Source: an uncultured Flavobacteriales bacterium
GTDB lineage: Bacteria; Bacteroidota; Bacteroidia; Flavobacteriales_D; Crocinitomicaceae
Length of the DNA: 64,000 nt
Assembly: GCA_903823565.1 (NCBI GenBank)
Contig: CAIJTF010000033.1
Span: forward strand, 1 to 64,000
Reading direction: 5' to 3'
Position numbers and translations under genes: made by a program. Shown in pieces: positions 38,549 to 46,684 of this stretch; within the stretch, counting starts at the first letter, position 1; the number at the start of each line of letters is the position of its first letter. Under the pieces are notes generated by a model. It did not search any database, was not told the origin of the DNA, and saw only the letters and a list, made by a program, of their open reading frames with translations.

Positions 38549-39496
38549 ATGGGTTTAAGAATCGTTTTTATGGGTACTCCGCAATTCGCTAGCTATATGC
38601 TGGAGCGTTTGCATGCCTCAAGTCATGAAGTTGTAGGTGTGGTGACGGTGGCCGATAAACCCGCAGGACGGGGACAAAAGGTTAGAGAAAGTGACGTAAA
38701 AAAAATTGCGCAGTCCATTCCGCTTCCCATTTGGCAGCCACTATCGTTAAAGGAGGAAGGTTTCGTGCGGGAATTAGAAGCGTTAAAAGCTGATTTATTT
38801 GTTGTGGTAGCCTTTAGGATGTTGCCTGAAGTGATTTGGAGGATTCCAAAACGTGGAACGATAAATTTACATGCCTCTCTTTTACCTGAGTTTCGAGGAG
38901 CTGCGCCAATTAATTGGGCTATTATAGCAGGCGAATCAGAGACTGGATTAAGCACCTTTTACATTAATGATCGAATAGATGAAGGGCCTATCCTCTTACA
39001 AAAAAGCCTTGAAATTTCAGAAAAAACAACGGCAGGTACGCTTCATGATTCCATGTTACCGCTCGGCGCATCCTTACTACTTGAAACCCTTGATGGAATT
39101 GAAAAGCAATCCTTAAAAGAAAACCCTCAACAACCTATTGAAGGCAAAACCTTCCGCTTAGCCCCTAAATTAAACAAGTCCAATACCCGAATAGATTTTA
39201 ATGAAGACGTACAAGCAATCGATCGCAAGGTCCGCGGACTTTCTCCCTACCCTGGAGCCTACTGCGAATGGATGCATGTGGGAAGGCAAGCGACTTCAAC
39301 CTTTAAGGTGTTTTCAGGTAAAATGATCGCAGAGGAACCCAAAGACCGACGTTTACGATCGGATTCAGACCATGTTCTCGTTCCTTGTCGAAATGGATAT
39401 TATGCTATTTCTGAAATACAAGCGGAAGGGAAAAAAAGAATGTCCGCCAAGGCGTTTTTAGCGGGGAATCGAATTACAGATTGGGAATTGCTCTAA
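38549..39496 (+). CDS. fmt: Methionyl-tRNA formyltransferase
   Basis: Formylates initiator Met-tRNA. 315 residues, the usual length. N-terminal Rossmann part: IVFMGTPQFASYMLERLH, VVTVADKPAGRGQKV. The catalytic signature is INLHASLLPEFRGAAPINWA, with Asn, His and the SLLPxxRG loop. The C-terminal tRNA-binding domain is complete (VRGLSPYPGAYCEW). The ATG directly follows the MATE stop codon with no gap, so the genes are co-transcribed. Confidence 0.96.
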   Translation: MGLRIVFMGTPQFASYMLERLHASSHEVVGVVTVADKPAGRGQKVRESDVKKIAQSIPLPIWQPLSLKEEGFVRELEALKADLFVVVAFRMLPEVIWRIPKRGTINLHASLLPEFRGAAPINWAIIAGESETGLSTFYINDRIDEGPILLQKSLEISEKTTAGTLHDSMLPLGASLLLETLDGIEKQSLKENPQQPIEGKTFRLAPKLNKSNTRIDFNEDVQAIDRKVRGLSPYPGAYCEWMHVGRQATSTFKVFSGKMIAEEPKDRRLRSDSDHVLVPCRNGYYAISEIQAEGKKRMSAKAFLAGNRITDWELL

Positions 39497-39570
39497 ACTT
39501 TTATTGGAAATAAATTGTTAATTTTTCCGAGAAATACCGCATCGGATAAAATAAAGTGTATTTTTAGTCA

Positions 39571-39924
39571 ATGTCTGATTTCAAATCGAACCGAAAAGCA
39601 TTAGATGAAGAACTTGAAAAGTTCATGTCCTTGTTGGGCGAATTGCTGCCTATGTACCACTATTTATTGAAAAAAGAGGAGCTCAATGCGGAGGAATTAA
39701 AACGGTTAGGAGAAATCGAGCATTACCTTATAGGTGTCAATGCTAAAATCCTAGAAATAAAAAAGAAACTTGAGCAAGATTTATTCGGGCAGTCCTTGGA
39801 TATTTATTACCGGACGAAAAAGGAAGCAAAACAAGGAAATCCTCATGCTAAATTGAAATTAGAACGCATGCGCGATGCTTTCGCGGAGGCCCTCAATTCG
39901 GGTGAAATCGTAAATTTCAACTAA
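39571..39924 (+). CDS. Hypothetical helical protein
   Basis: 117 residues, no family recognised. It is almost entirely helix-forming and rich in Glu, Lys and Leu, with coiled-coil-like stretches (LDEELEKFMSLLGELLPMYH, then LKKEELNAEELKRLGEIEHY and AKILEIKKKLEQDLFGQ). No signal peptide or membrane segment, so probably cytoplasmic. The upstream element is a near match (TATTTTTA). It sits 74 bases after fmt and 24 bases before gpsA. Confidence 0.68.
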   Translation: MSDFKSNRKALDEELEKFMSLLGELLPMYHYLLKKEELNAEELKRLGEIEHYLIGVNAKILEIKKKLEQDLFGQSLDIYYRTKKEAKQGNPHAKLKLERMRDAFAEALNSGEIVNFN

Positions 39925-39936
39925 TTCTTTTATTGT

Positions 39937-39944
39937 TACTTTTG
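39937..39944 (+). promoter_or_regulatory. TAnnTTTG -7 element of gpsA
   Basis: TACTTTTG ending 4 bases before the gpsA ATG at 39949. Confidence 0.65.
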
Positions 39945-39948
39945 TCTG

Positions 39949-40953
39949 ATGGATATGGACATGGGTAAACGGGTTGCGGTAATGGGCAGCGGTAGCTGGG
40001 CTACAGCCTTAGTTAAACTGCTGACCAATAACCTTGACGAAGTTCATTGGTGGGTAAGGAAAAAAGAACACATCAAGCATATTCAAGCCTTTCGTCACAA
40101 TCCAAGTTATCTTCAATCGGTAGAATTAAACCTCAACAAACTTCAGTTACACGCATCAGCTTCAGAGGCTATTTCTTCTGCGGAAGTCATCATTATAGCC
40201 ATACCCGCCGCCTTTATTCATCAGAGTTTTTCTCCCGTTTCGAAAGAGGCTTTTAGAGGCAAAAAAGTCATATCGGCCGTAAAAGGAATCGTTCCGGAGT
40301 TTAATGCTATTCCAGCGCGGTATTTTCATAAAAGTTTCGGTATTCCTTACGCTGATATTGGAATTATTTGCGGTCCTTGTCATGCGGAGGAAGTCGCTTT
40401 AGAACGGCTATCTTACTTAACCGTTGGATGCGAAGATTCCGAAACATCGCAATGGGTTGCTGGGGCATTGCGCGGGCGAACGATGAACGTCACGGTGTGC
40501 GAGGATCTCTTCGGTGCTGAATTTTCTGCTATATTAAAAAATGTATATGCCTTGGCATCCGGCATTTGTGCTGGAATTGGGTATGGCGATAACTTTCAGG
40601 CCGTATTGGTTTCCAATGCAATACAAGAAATTGAAGCCTTTATTGATGTCGTTCACCCGGTACATCGCGACGTAAAAAACAGTGCCTATTTAGGGGATTT
40701 ATTAGTGACTGCCTACTCTAAATTTTCAAGAAACCGAACGTTTGGATTTATGATTGGACAAGGGTATTCGGTTCAGGCAGCCACCTTAGAAATCGGCATG
40801 GTGGCTGAGGGGTATTACGCCACAAAGTGTTTATTTGAGATCAACGATAAATTTAAGGTCGAACTACCCATTTTAAATGCGGTATACGCGATTATCTATG
40901 AAAACAAGAATGCGCGAAAGATCATGGAACGCTTATCTGAAAAATTACGATAG
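39949..40953 (+). CDS. gpsA: Glycerol-3-phosphate dehydrogenase [NAD(P)+]
   Basis: Makes glycerol 3-phosphate from DHAP, the backbone for phospholipids. 334 residues. NAD-binding loop: AVMGSGSWATALVKLL (residues 9-24). KGIVPEFNAIPARYFHK and CGPCHAEEVALERLSY are GpsA signatures. The catalytic Lys is in EFSAILKNVYALASGICAGI, and the end has the RNRTFGFMIGQG and NAVYAII segments. Two further in-frame ATGs follow the first within 5 codons; the promoter spacing favours the first. Aspartate kinase follows after 3 bases. Confidence 0.94.
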   Translation: MDMDMGKRVAVMGSGSWATALVKLLTNNLDEVHWWVRKKEHIKHIQAFRHNPSYLQSVELNLNKLQLHASASEAISSAEVIIIAIPAAFIHQSFSPVSKEAFRGKKVISAVKGIVPEFNAIPARYFHKSFGIPYADIGIICGPCHAEEVALERLSYLTVGCEDSETSQWVAGALRGRTMNVTVCEDLFGAEFSAILKNVYALASGICAGIGYGDNFQAVLVSNAIQEIEAFIDVVHPVHRDVKNSAYLGDLLVTAYSKFSRNRTFGFMIGQGYSVQAATLEIGMVAEGYYATKCLFEINDKFKVELPILNAVYAIIYENKNARKIMERLSEKLR

Positions 40954-40956
40954 ATC

Positions 40957-42222
40957 ATGAAGGTTTTTAAATTTGGAGGGGCGTCTGTTAAAAACGCAGA
41001 GGCCATTAAAAACGTTGGAAGCATTTTGCTTCGCTATGAGAGGGATCCCATTGTTATTATTGTTTCTGCGATGGGGAAAACCACCAACAAATTGGAAGAA
41101 GTCCTTAGCCATTGGGCGTCAAAAAATGAATTAAAGTTCAACCATACGGTTGATGAATTGAGGGATTTCCACAACGAAATTGCAGGCGCGTTGTTTCATG
41201 CACGCCATCACAAAGTGTTCAACTTTATTGATGAACGTTTTGAGTCGCTTAAAAATAGATTTGATAGACCTTTGGCGGAGCATTTACCTTTTGAATATGA
41301 CCAAATCGTATCCTTGGGAGAGGTGCTTTCCTCTTTCATTATTTCTGAATATTTAGTAGAATTAGGATTGAAAGCGCGATGGGTAGATGCCCGAACGCTT
41401 GTGAGAACAGACAATCGGTATCAAGAAGGCAATGTACAATGGGAAAAAACAGAACAGTTAATTACAGAATGCCTTCCGGGTGCAGACAAGGAAACGGACA
41501 AATGGGTAACCCAAGGCTTTGTTGGACACACCGCGGAGGGATTTACCACCACTTTGGGTCGCGAAGGTTCTGATTATTCTGCTGCGATTTTCGCTTATTG
41601 TTTAAATGCCGAAGCGGTCACCATTTGGAAAGACGTCCCAGGTATGCTGAATGCGGACCCAAAATATTTTGAAAATACGCGGTTGCTAACGGCTATTTCT
41701 TATCGAGAAGCCATAGAGTTAGCGTATTTTGGAGCCAGTGTTATTCACCCAAAAACCATTAAACCGCTCCAAAACAAAGGCATTCCTTTGTATGTAAAAA
41801 GTTTCGTCCATCCAGATGAACCGGGTACGGTAATTCACGCTGAAGGAAGCAAGGACCATTTGATTCCATCCTTTATTGTAAAGAAAAAACAGTGTTTGCT
41901 CTCCATTTCTGCTACGGATTTCTCTTTCATTAATGAAGAATCCTTATCCAAACTGTTTGAAGTCTTTTATGCGTTTAGGGTCACCGTTCAATTAATGCAA
42001 AATTCTGCCTTGAATTTTTCGACCTTAATAGATCCCCAAAAGGTGGATGTTCATGAATTAATTCAGGCCCTTTCCCCGGCTTTTACGTGCAAGTACAATT
42101 TGGATGTGGAATTGGTTACGATTCGTCATTACGATGAGGATACCATAGAGCAAGTTTTAGCAGGCCGCGAGGTACTATTGGAACAAAGGTCTCGTCAAAC
42201 CGCTCGGTTTGTGATTCGCTAA
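40957..42222 (+). CDS. lysC: Aspartate kinase (monofunctional)
   Basis: Phosphorylates aspartate, the first step to lysine, threonine and methionine. 421 residues. N-terminal kinase motif KVFKFGGASVKNAEAI (residues 2-17), IIVSAMGKTTNKLE, and the substrate region TTLGREGSDYSAAIFAYCL with VTIWKDVPGMLNADPKYF. The C-terminal part resembles ACT regulatory domains but is weakly conserved. No homoserine dehydrogenase fusion. It ends shortly before an inverted repeat that precedes feoA. Confidence 0.92.
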   Translation: MKVFKFGGASVKNAEAIKNVGSILLRYERDPIVIIVSAMGKTTNKLEEVLSHWASKNELKFNHTVDELRDFHNEIAGALFHARHHKVFNFIDERFESLKNRFDRPLAEHLPFEYDQIVSLGEVLSSFIISEYLVELGLKARWVDARTLVRTDNRYQEGNVQWEKTEQLITECLPGADKETDKWVTQGFVGHTAEGFTTTLGREGSDYSAAIFAYCLNAEAVTIWKDVPGMLNADPKYFENTRLLTAISYREAIELAYFGASVIHPKTIKPLQNKGIPLYVKSFVHPDEPGTVIHAEGSKDHLIPSFIVKKKQCLLSISATDFSFINEESLSKLFEVFYAFRVTVQLMQNSALNFSTLIDPQKVDVHELIQALSPAFTCKYNLDVELVTIRHYDEDTIEQVLAGREVLLEQRSRQTARFVIR

Positions 42223-42225
42223 CAA

Positions 42226-42243
42226 ATACCTTAATTAAGGTAT
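42226..42243. promoter_or_regulatory. 18-bp perfect palindrome upstream of feoA (operator or terminator)
   Basis: ATACCTTAATTAAGGTAT, a perfect inverted repeat 4 bases after the aspartate kinase stop and centred about 30 bases upstream of the feoA -7 element, so it overlaps the expected -33 region. It is followed by CTTTTAT, a weak T-run. It may be a binding site for an iron-responsive repressor controlling feoAB, a terminator for the gene before, or both. Confidence 0.5.
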
Positions 42244-42264
42244 CTTTTATCTTCATCTTCGCCG

Positions 42265-42272
42265 TATTTTTG
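42265..42272 (+). promoter_or_regulatory. TAnnTTTG -7 element of feoA
   Basis: TATTTTTG ending 4 bases before the feoA ATG. Confidence 0.65.
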
Positions 42273-42276
42273 TCCT

Positions 42277-42525
42277 ATGAGGCTCAATGAACTTTTGGTG
42301 GGAGAATACGGTCGTATAAAAGCGATTCATGCGTGTGAATTTTCATCGAGGCTCAATGAGTTTGGCGTTATGGAAGAGCTTTCCTTTGAGGTCACTCTTT
42401 CTGCTCCTTTCAATGGGCCTATGGCCATTCACTTCAATAACACAACCCTTTCCATTCGAAGAGAAGATGCCGCAGCCATAGAAGTGGAAAAAGTAGTTCC
42501 ACCACCCTTTGAGAATTTTCAATGA
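42277..42525 (+). CDS. feoA: FeoA-type ferrous iron transport accessory protein
   Basis: 82 residues, an SH3-like FeoA domain: LNELLVGEYGRIKAIH at the start, RLNEFGVMEELSFEV in the middle and the closing FNNTTLSIRREDAAAIEV. It interacts with FeoB to support Fe(II) import in other bacteria. The promoter element ends 4 bases upstream of the ATG, with an 18-bp palindrome further up. The end overlaps the feoB start in ATGA. Confidence 0.9.
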   Translation: MRLNELLVGEYGRIKAIHACEFSSRLNEFGVMEELSFEVTLSAPFNGPMAIHFNNTTLSIRREDAAAIEVEKVVPPPFENFQ

Positions 42526-44477
42526 GGATCGCATTATTTGGTAACCCCAATACGGGAAAAAGTACCGTTTTCAATTTACTGACGGGATTGCGCCAAAAAG
42601 TGGGGAATTTTCCGGGAATAACGGTCGAAAAACGTACGGGAACCTTGCCCTTAGATGGCGAATCTCCCGAAATTTTAGATGTTCCCGGTATTTATAGCAT
42701 CTATCCTAACTCCAAAGAGGAAGAAATTGTTCAACAGGTAATCTTTGGTTCCGAAGCAGAAGGCCTACCGGATTTGGGAATAGTGGTAGTAGATAGCACC
42801 AATTTAGAAAGAAATTTATTGTTATTTACCCAACTCTCAGACCTCAAAATACCCTTAATTTTAGTGGTGAATATGATGGATTTGGCTTCGCGAAAAGGCA
42901 TTAAAATCGATATCGAAGGTTTGCAAAAACGATTGCCGAACACCCCTGTAGTTTCCATGAATGCGCGGGTAGCCTTGGGAAAAGATCGGCTTTTGGATGC
43001 GGTTCGTACCCAACGCGAGAAACGAAGCACAAACGAACCTTTTATCCCTGATTTTACGGTTTTAAAAAACCATGAGATTGAAGCGCAGGGATTGGAGGCC
43101 AAGGAACGGTTTAGGCTTATTAAAAACCTGCTACATGGCATAATAACCTCTTCTGAGACGACGGAATCCAGCGACCGGAACCGATGGGACCGATGGCTGA
43201 CGCATCCCGTTGCAGGTTATGGCATCTTTGCGCTTATTTTGATGGTCATATTTCAACTGGTTTTTTTGCTGGCCTCCTATCCCATGGATTGGATAGAACA
43301 TGGATTTGCTATTCTTTCCCAATTTGTTTCTACCCATCTACCGTCAGGCGTTTTTAACGCCTTGTTGTGCCAAGGCGTTATCCCGGGTATATCTGGCGTT
43401 TTAGTCTTTATTCCTCAAATTGCCATTCTATTCATCATGCTTTCCTTCCTCGAAGAATCCGGGTACCTCGCGCGCGCAGTCTTTTTAATGGATCGTTTGG
43501 TGAGGCCTTTTGGGCTGAATGGTCGCAGTGTAGTCCCTCTTCTATCCAGTTTAGCTTGTGCCATTCCTGGGGTATTAGCCACACGAGGAATAGCCAACCG
43601 AAAGGAGCGGTTCATTACCCTATTTGTTGCTCCATTAATGAGTTGCAGTGCACGAATTCCTGTATTTACCCTATTGATTTCATTGGTTATCCCTGCGAAA
43701 CGCATCGGGGGTATTTTTCAACTTCAAGGATTGGTTCTTTTCGGCTTATATGCCTTGGGAATCCTTTCCGCCTTAGCCGTTGCATGGGTTTTAAACCTGT
43801 TAATGAAAAACGAGGCGCGATCCTATTATCTCATGGAAATCCCCACCCTCAAACCGCCTGTATTAAGAAACATTTACCTTACTGTTCTGGAAAAGATAAA
43901 GGTCTTTATCGTAGAAGCCGGCGGAATTATCGTTGCAATTTCCGTTTTGCTTTGGATTTTGGCGAGTTATGGCCCCACCGCAACCAAGGAAAAAGCGCAA
44001 AAACAGGTAAAGCAAACCGAAGCATATTCTCGTGCCACTCCCAATGAGCGAGAGCAGATGGAAAACTCCGTTGCTTTAGAAAATTCGTACATAGGCATTC
44101 TAGGGAAGACCATAGAACCCGTCATTGAACCTCTGGGGTATGATTGGAAAATTGGCATTGCCCTTATAACCTCTTTTGCCGCTCGAGAAGTGTTCGTAGG
44201 TTCGCTGTCAACCATCTATGCAGCGCAATCCGACCAAGAGGAGCATACGAAGTTAATGCAACGGCTGAAAAATGAAAAAAAAGCAGACGGTACACCACAA
44301 TTCACCCTCAGAGCCGGTGTATCTTTAATGGTTTTCTATGTGTATGCCATGCAGTGTATTTCAACGTTGGCGGTTGTAAAGAAAGAAACCCAATCCTGGT
44401 TTTGGCCAATCGTCCAAGCCATAGTCTTTGGGCTAATGGCCTACCTTATGGCATTTTTAGCATTCAACGTTTTGTAA
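42522..44477 (+). CDS. feoB: Ferrous iron transport protein B
   Basis: GTPase-coupled Fe(II) importer of the inner membrane, 651 residues. GTPase motifs at the N-terminus: GNPNTGKSTVFNLLTG (G1), PGIYS (in DVPGIYS, G3), VVNMMDLA (G4). The Gate motifs, with a conserved Cys that lines the path, are in PLLSSLACAIPGVLATRGIA and CSARIPVFTLLISLVIP; further helices run to the C-terminus. It overlaps feoA by 4 bases and is followed by a tiny cysteine-containing membrane protein that fits the FeoB-associated family. Confidence 0.96.
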   Translation: MRIALFGNPNTGKSTVFNLLTGLRQKVGNFPGITVEKRTGTLPLDGESPEILDVPGIYSIYPNSKEEEIVQQVIFGSEAEGLPDLGIVVVDSTNLERNLLLFTQLSDLKIPLILVVNMMDLASRKGIKIDIEGLQKRLPNTPVVSMNARVALGKDRLLDAVRTQREKRSTNEPFIPDFTVLKNHEIEAQGLEAKERFRLIKNLLHGIITSSETTESSDRNRWDRWLTHPVAGYGIFALILMVIFQLVFLLASYPMDWIEHGFAILSQFVSTHLPSGVFNALLCQGVIPGISGVLVFIPQIAILFIMLSFLEESGYLARAVFLMDRLVRPFGLNGRSVVPLLSSLACAIPGVLATRGIANRKERFITLFVAPLMSCSARIPVFTLLISLVIPAKRIGGIFQLQGLVLFGLYALGILSALAVAWVLNLLMKNEARSYYLMEIPTLKPPVLRNIYLTVLEKIKVFIVEAGGIIVAISVLLWILASYGPTATKEKAQKQVKQTEAYSRATPNEREQMENSVALENSYIGILGKTIEPVIEPLGYDWKIGIALITSFAAREVFVGSLSTIYAAQSDQEEHTKLMQRLKNEKKADGTPQFTLRAGVSLMVFYVYAMQCISTLAVVKKETQSWFWPIVQAIVFGLMAYLMAFLAFNVL

Positions 44478-44503
44478 ATCAGGATTAATATGTATTTTGG
44501 CTT

Positions 44504-44653
44504 ATGATACAAGAAATGCTCGTCTTTGGTAGTGGGTTGCTTTCCCTGGCCTATTTAGGATACATCTGGCGCGCCAAAAAACAAAATAAGGGTGGCTGTG
44601 CCTCCTGCCATCCTCTAAATAAGGAAGAAGGTACCCATGAAAAAATCGTGTGA
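44504..44653 (+). CDS. Small FeoB-associated Cys-rich membrane protein
   Basis: 49 residues. One transmembrane helix (VFGSGLLSLAYLGYIWR, residues 7-23), then KKQNKGGCASCHPL with a C-x2-C pair directly after it, then an acidic tail. Size, topology and place right after feoB match the FeoB-associated Cys-rich membrane proteins, thought to help FeoB-type iron uptake. It starts 26 bases after the feoB stop and overlaps the corA start by 17 bases in another frame. Confidence 0.72.
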   Translation: MIQEMLVFGSGLLSLAYLGYIWRAKKQNKGGCASCHPLNKEEGTHEKIV

Positions 44654-45680
44654 ATTATATAAATATGACCGATGCTTTTACGCGGTAAAGCAGGAAGACA
44701 TTCCCTATTTCGCTAATGAATTTTTAGAAGAGGAATTGGATGAAGATCATGTCTGTTGGCTCAATATCCATGACCTTAGCAATACAGAGGCCATCAAACA
44801 ATTTTGTCAAAAATTGCATATTGAAAAACTAAGCATCGAAAACATTTATCAACGCTTTAGGAGGCCAAAGGTCGAGGAATATAAAGATTACATGTTTTTT
44901 TCAGTACTCTTTGCCGATCCTGCTTTGGATAAAAATGAAATGTTTCAGAAAATTCAAGTCACTTTTTTCTTAGGTAAGGATTATTTAGTTACTATGCAGA
45001 ATGGATTCAAAGGGTATTTCGATGAAGTTCGCTCACGAATCGAATTGAGCAAAGGTAAAATCCGTTCTCAAAAATCGGACTTTCTACTATACCGCTGTTT
45101 AGAAGCGATTATCGATAATTATTACAGTATTGTAGATGACATCATTCAAATCAGTTCGGAATTAGAAATTAGACTGCATGAAGAAGTGGATAAATCATTA
45201 TTGCACGACATTGAACACCAGAAAAGAAAACTTATTCAATTGCGCACTATTTCAAGCCCTATGAGGGATATCACGGAGCAAATTAACGCCTCGGACTCCA
45301 ACTTACTCAGCAAGGAAAACAAACGGTATTTTCGAAATATTTTGAACCACAGCAACAATTTAATTTCGGAAATAGAAAGTCAAATCCAAGTATTGGATGG
45401 CTTAACCAATTTTTACTACGCGGCTCAAGGCCAACGAATGAATGAAATCATGAAGGTATTGACCATTGTAAGTGCTATTTTCATCCCCCTAACCTTTATC
45501 GTCGGCGTGTACGGAATGAACTTCGAATATATGCCTGAATTGAAATGGAAATTTGGGTATTTCTCGGTCCTTTTGGTAATGTTCTTCCTTGGAATTGGAC
45601 TATTTACCTATTTTATTCGGCGAGGTTGGTTAAAAAAGGGGGATTATTTGATTAAAGACAAGAAAAAAAATGAACCCTAA
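44637..45680 (+). CDS. corA: CorA family magnesium/cobalt transporter
   Basis: 347 residues. A long cytoplasmic funnel domain is followed by two C-terminal membrane helices. The selectivity signature is FIVGVYGMNFEYMPELKWKF (GMN at about residues 293-295). The first helix is KVLTIVSAIFIPLTFIVGVY and the second GYFSVLLVMFFLGIGLFTYF. The start overlaps the small FeoB-associated gene and the end overlaps the TrmH gene by 11 bases, so the run feoA-feoB-small-corA-trmH is tightly packed. Confidence 0.92.
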   Translation: MKKSCELYKYDRCFYAVKQEDIPYFANEFLEEELDEDHVCWLNIHDLSNTEAIKQFCQKLHIEKLSIENIYQRFRRPKVEEYKDYMFFSVLFADPALDKNEMFQKIQVTFFLGKDYLVTMQNGFKGYFDEVRSRIELSKGKIRSQKSDFLLYRCLEAIIDNYYSIVDDIIQISSELEIRLHEEVDKSLLHDIEHQKRKLIQLRTISSPMRDITEQINASDSNLLSKENKRYFRNILNHSNNLISEIESQIQVLDGLTNFYYAAQGQRMNEIMKVLTIVSAIFIPLTFIVGVYGMNFEYMPELKWKFGYFSVLLVMFFLGIGLFTYFIRRGWLKKGDYLIKDKKKNEP

Positions 45681-46368
45681 GGCTTTAGAGGCGGAATACA
45701 TCTATCAACGGTTCAAAGAAATTCTAACCCCGCATAAGGTGAAGTTATTCTCCGACGTAGCGTCAGAGAGAACCCGCCATTTATGTGTGGTATTGGAAGA
45801 TATTTTTCAAGAGCACAATGCATCCGCAATCATCAGAACCTGTGATTGTTTAGGCATTCAAGACATCTACACGATTGAAGAACGCAACCGGTATGTTCTT
45901 CAAAAAAAAATAGCATTAGGAGCGGGAAGATGGGTTAATTTAACGCGATTTTCAAAAAAAAATGAGGCTCGTAACGATTGCTTGACCCATCTCAAACGCG
46001 CAGGTTACGCCTTGGTAGTTACATCCCCGCATGCGAACGCCAATACCCCTGAAACGCTTCCAATGGACAAACCTGTTGCGCTCTTTTTTGGAACGGAGCG
46101 GGAGGGTCTTCATCCGGAAACCATCGCTCAAGCAGATTATGCCTTGAAAATCCCTATGGTTGGGTTTACCGAAAGTTTAAATTTATCGGTTTCGGTAGCG
46201 GTGATCTTAAGCGCACTGAGGGCACGACTTGTTCAGAGTGAATTGTCTTGGAAAATTACACCCGAGGAACAAACGTGTTTAAAAATTGACTGGAGTAAGA
46301 AGATTCTTAATGGAGGGAGTGCGTTGGAAATGTCATTTCGGAAGGATTATTTTGAAAAAGAATTATAA
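45670..46368 (+). CDS. TrmH-type tRNA (guanosine-2'-O-)-methyltransferase
   Basis: SPOUT-class RNA 2'-O-methyltransferase, 232 residues. Motifs: VLEDIFQEHNASAIIRTCDC (motif 1), ALFFGTEREGLHPETIAQAD (motif 2) and IPMVGFTESLNLSVSVAVIL (motif 3 and the knot). The motif 1 form (EDIFQEHNASAIIRTC) and short length suit TrmH, which modifies G18 of tRNA. Its stop overlaps the promoter element of the THX gene. Confidence 0.88.
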   Translation: MNPKALEAEYIYQRFKEILTPHKVKLFSDVASERTRHLCVVLEDIFQEHNASAIIRTCDCLGIQDIYTIEERNRYVLQKKIALGAGRWVNLTRFSKKNEARNDCLTHLKRAGYALVVTSPHANANTPETLPMDKPVALFFGTEREGLHPETIAQADYALKIPMVGFTESLNLSVSVAVILSALRARLVQSELSWKITPEEQTCLKIDWSKKILNGGSALEMSFRKDYFEKEL

Positions 46369-46373
46369 CTTTG
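46366..46373 (+). promoter_or_regulatory. TAnnTTTG -7 element of the THX gene
   Basis: TAACTTTG; its first three bases are the stop codon of the TrmH gene. It ends 30 bases before the THX ATG. Confidence 0.55.
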
Positions 46374-46403
46374 TTCAGCAAATAAATATACAATAGACAC
46401 ATC

Positions 46404-46640
46404 ATGGGAAAAGGAGATAAAAAAACGGCCAAAGGGAAACGAGTGATGGGATCCTACGGGAATGCCAGAAAGCGAAAAGTGAAAAAAGTGGAAGCGGTCG
46501 TTAAAGCAAAAACAACAAAGCCGAAGGCTGAAAAAGCGGTAACGGAGAAAAAAACGACTGCAAAAAAAGCAGCAGCCCCTAAAAAGGAAACTACTGCAAA
46601 GAAAACCACTGCGAAAAAAGCAAAACCTGAAGATCAATAA
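46404..46640 (+). CDS. Ribosomal protein THX with a long basic tail
   Basis: 78 residues. Residues 1-25 match the small-subunit protein THX: MGKGDKKTAKGKRVMGSYG then NARKRK. THX is only about 26 residues in Thermus. Here it is followed by about 50 residues made of Lys, Ala, Thr and Glu in near-repeats (TTAKKA, ETTAKKTTAKKA), like the tails of histone H1-like proteins. The tail could bind rRNA or DNA. The stop codon is part of the following terminator stem. Confidence 0.82.
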   Translation: MGKGDKKTAKGKRVMGSYGNARKRKVKKVEAVVKAKTTKPKAEKAVTEKKTTAKKAAAPKKETTAKKTTAKKAKPEDQ

Positions 46641-46665
46641 GCTGTCAATCGACGGCTTTTTTTTT
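46640..46665 (+). terminator. Intrinsic terminator after the THX gene
   Basis: Stem AGCTGTC / GACGGCT (one G-T pair), loop AATC, then T-run 46657-46665. The stem starts in the last base of the stop codon. Confidence 0.82.
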
Positions 46666-46684
46666 GAACGATAATACGCATACC

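Noticed and set aside
43367-44047. 226-codon open frame in another frame within feoB
   Set aside because: Shadow of feoB; the translation is rich in Cys, His, Ser and Arg with no family pattern.
46500-46640. Lysine/alanine-rich segment as a tandem DNA repeat or low-complexity artefact
   Set aside because: It is in frame with a genuine THX start, ends at a stop codon built into a good terminator, and the repeats are imperfect at DNA level, so it reads as a real protein tail.
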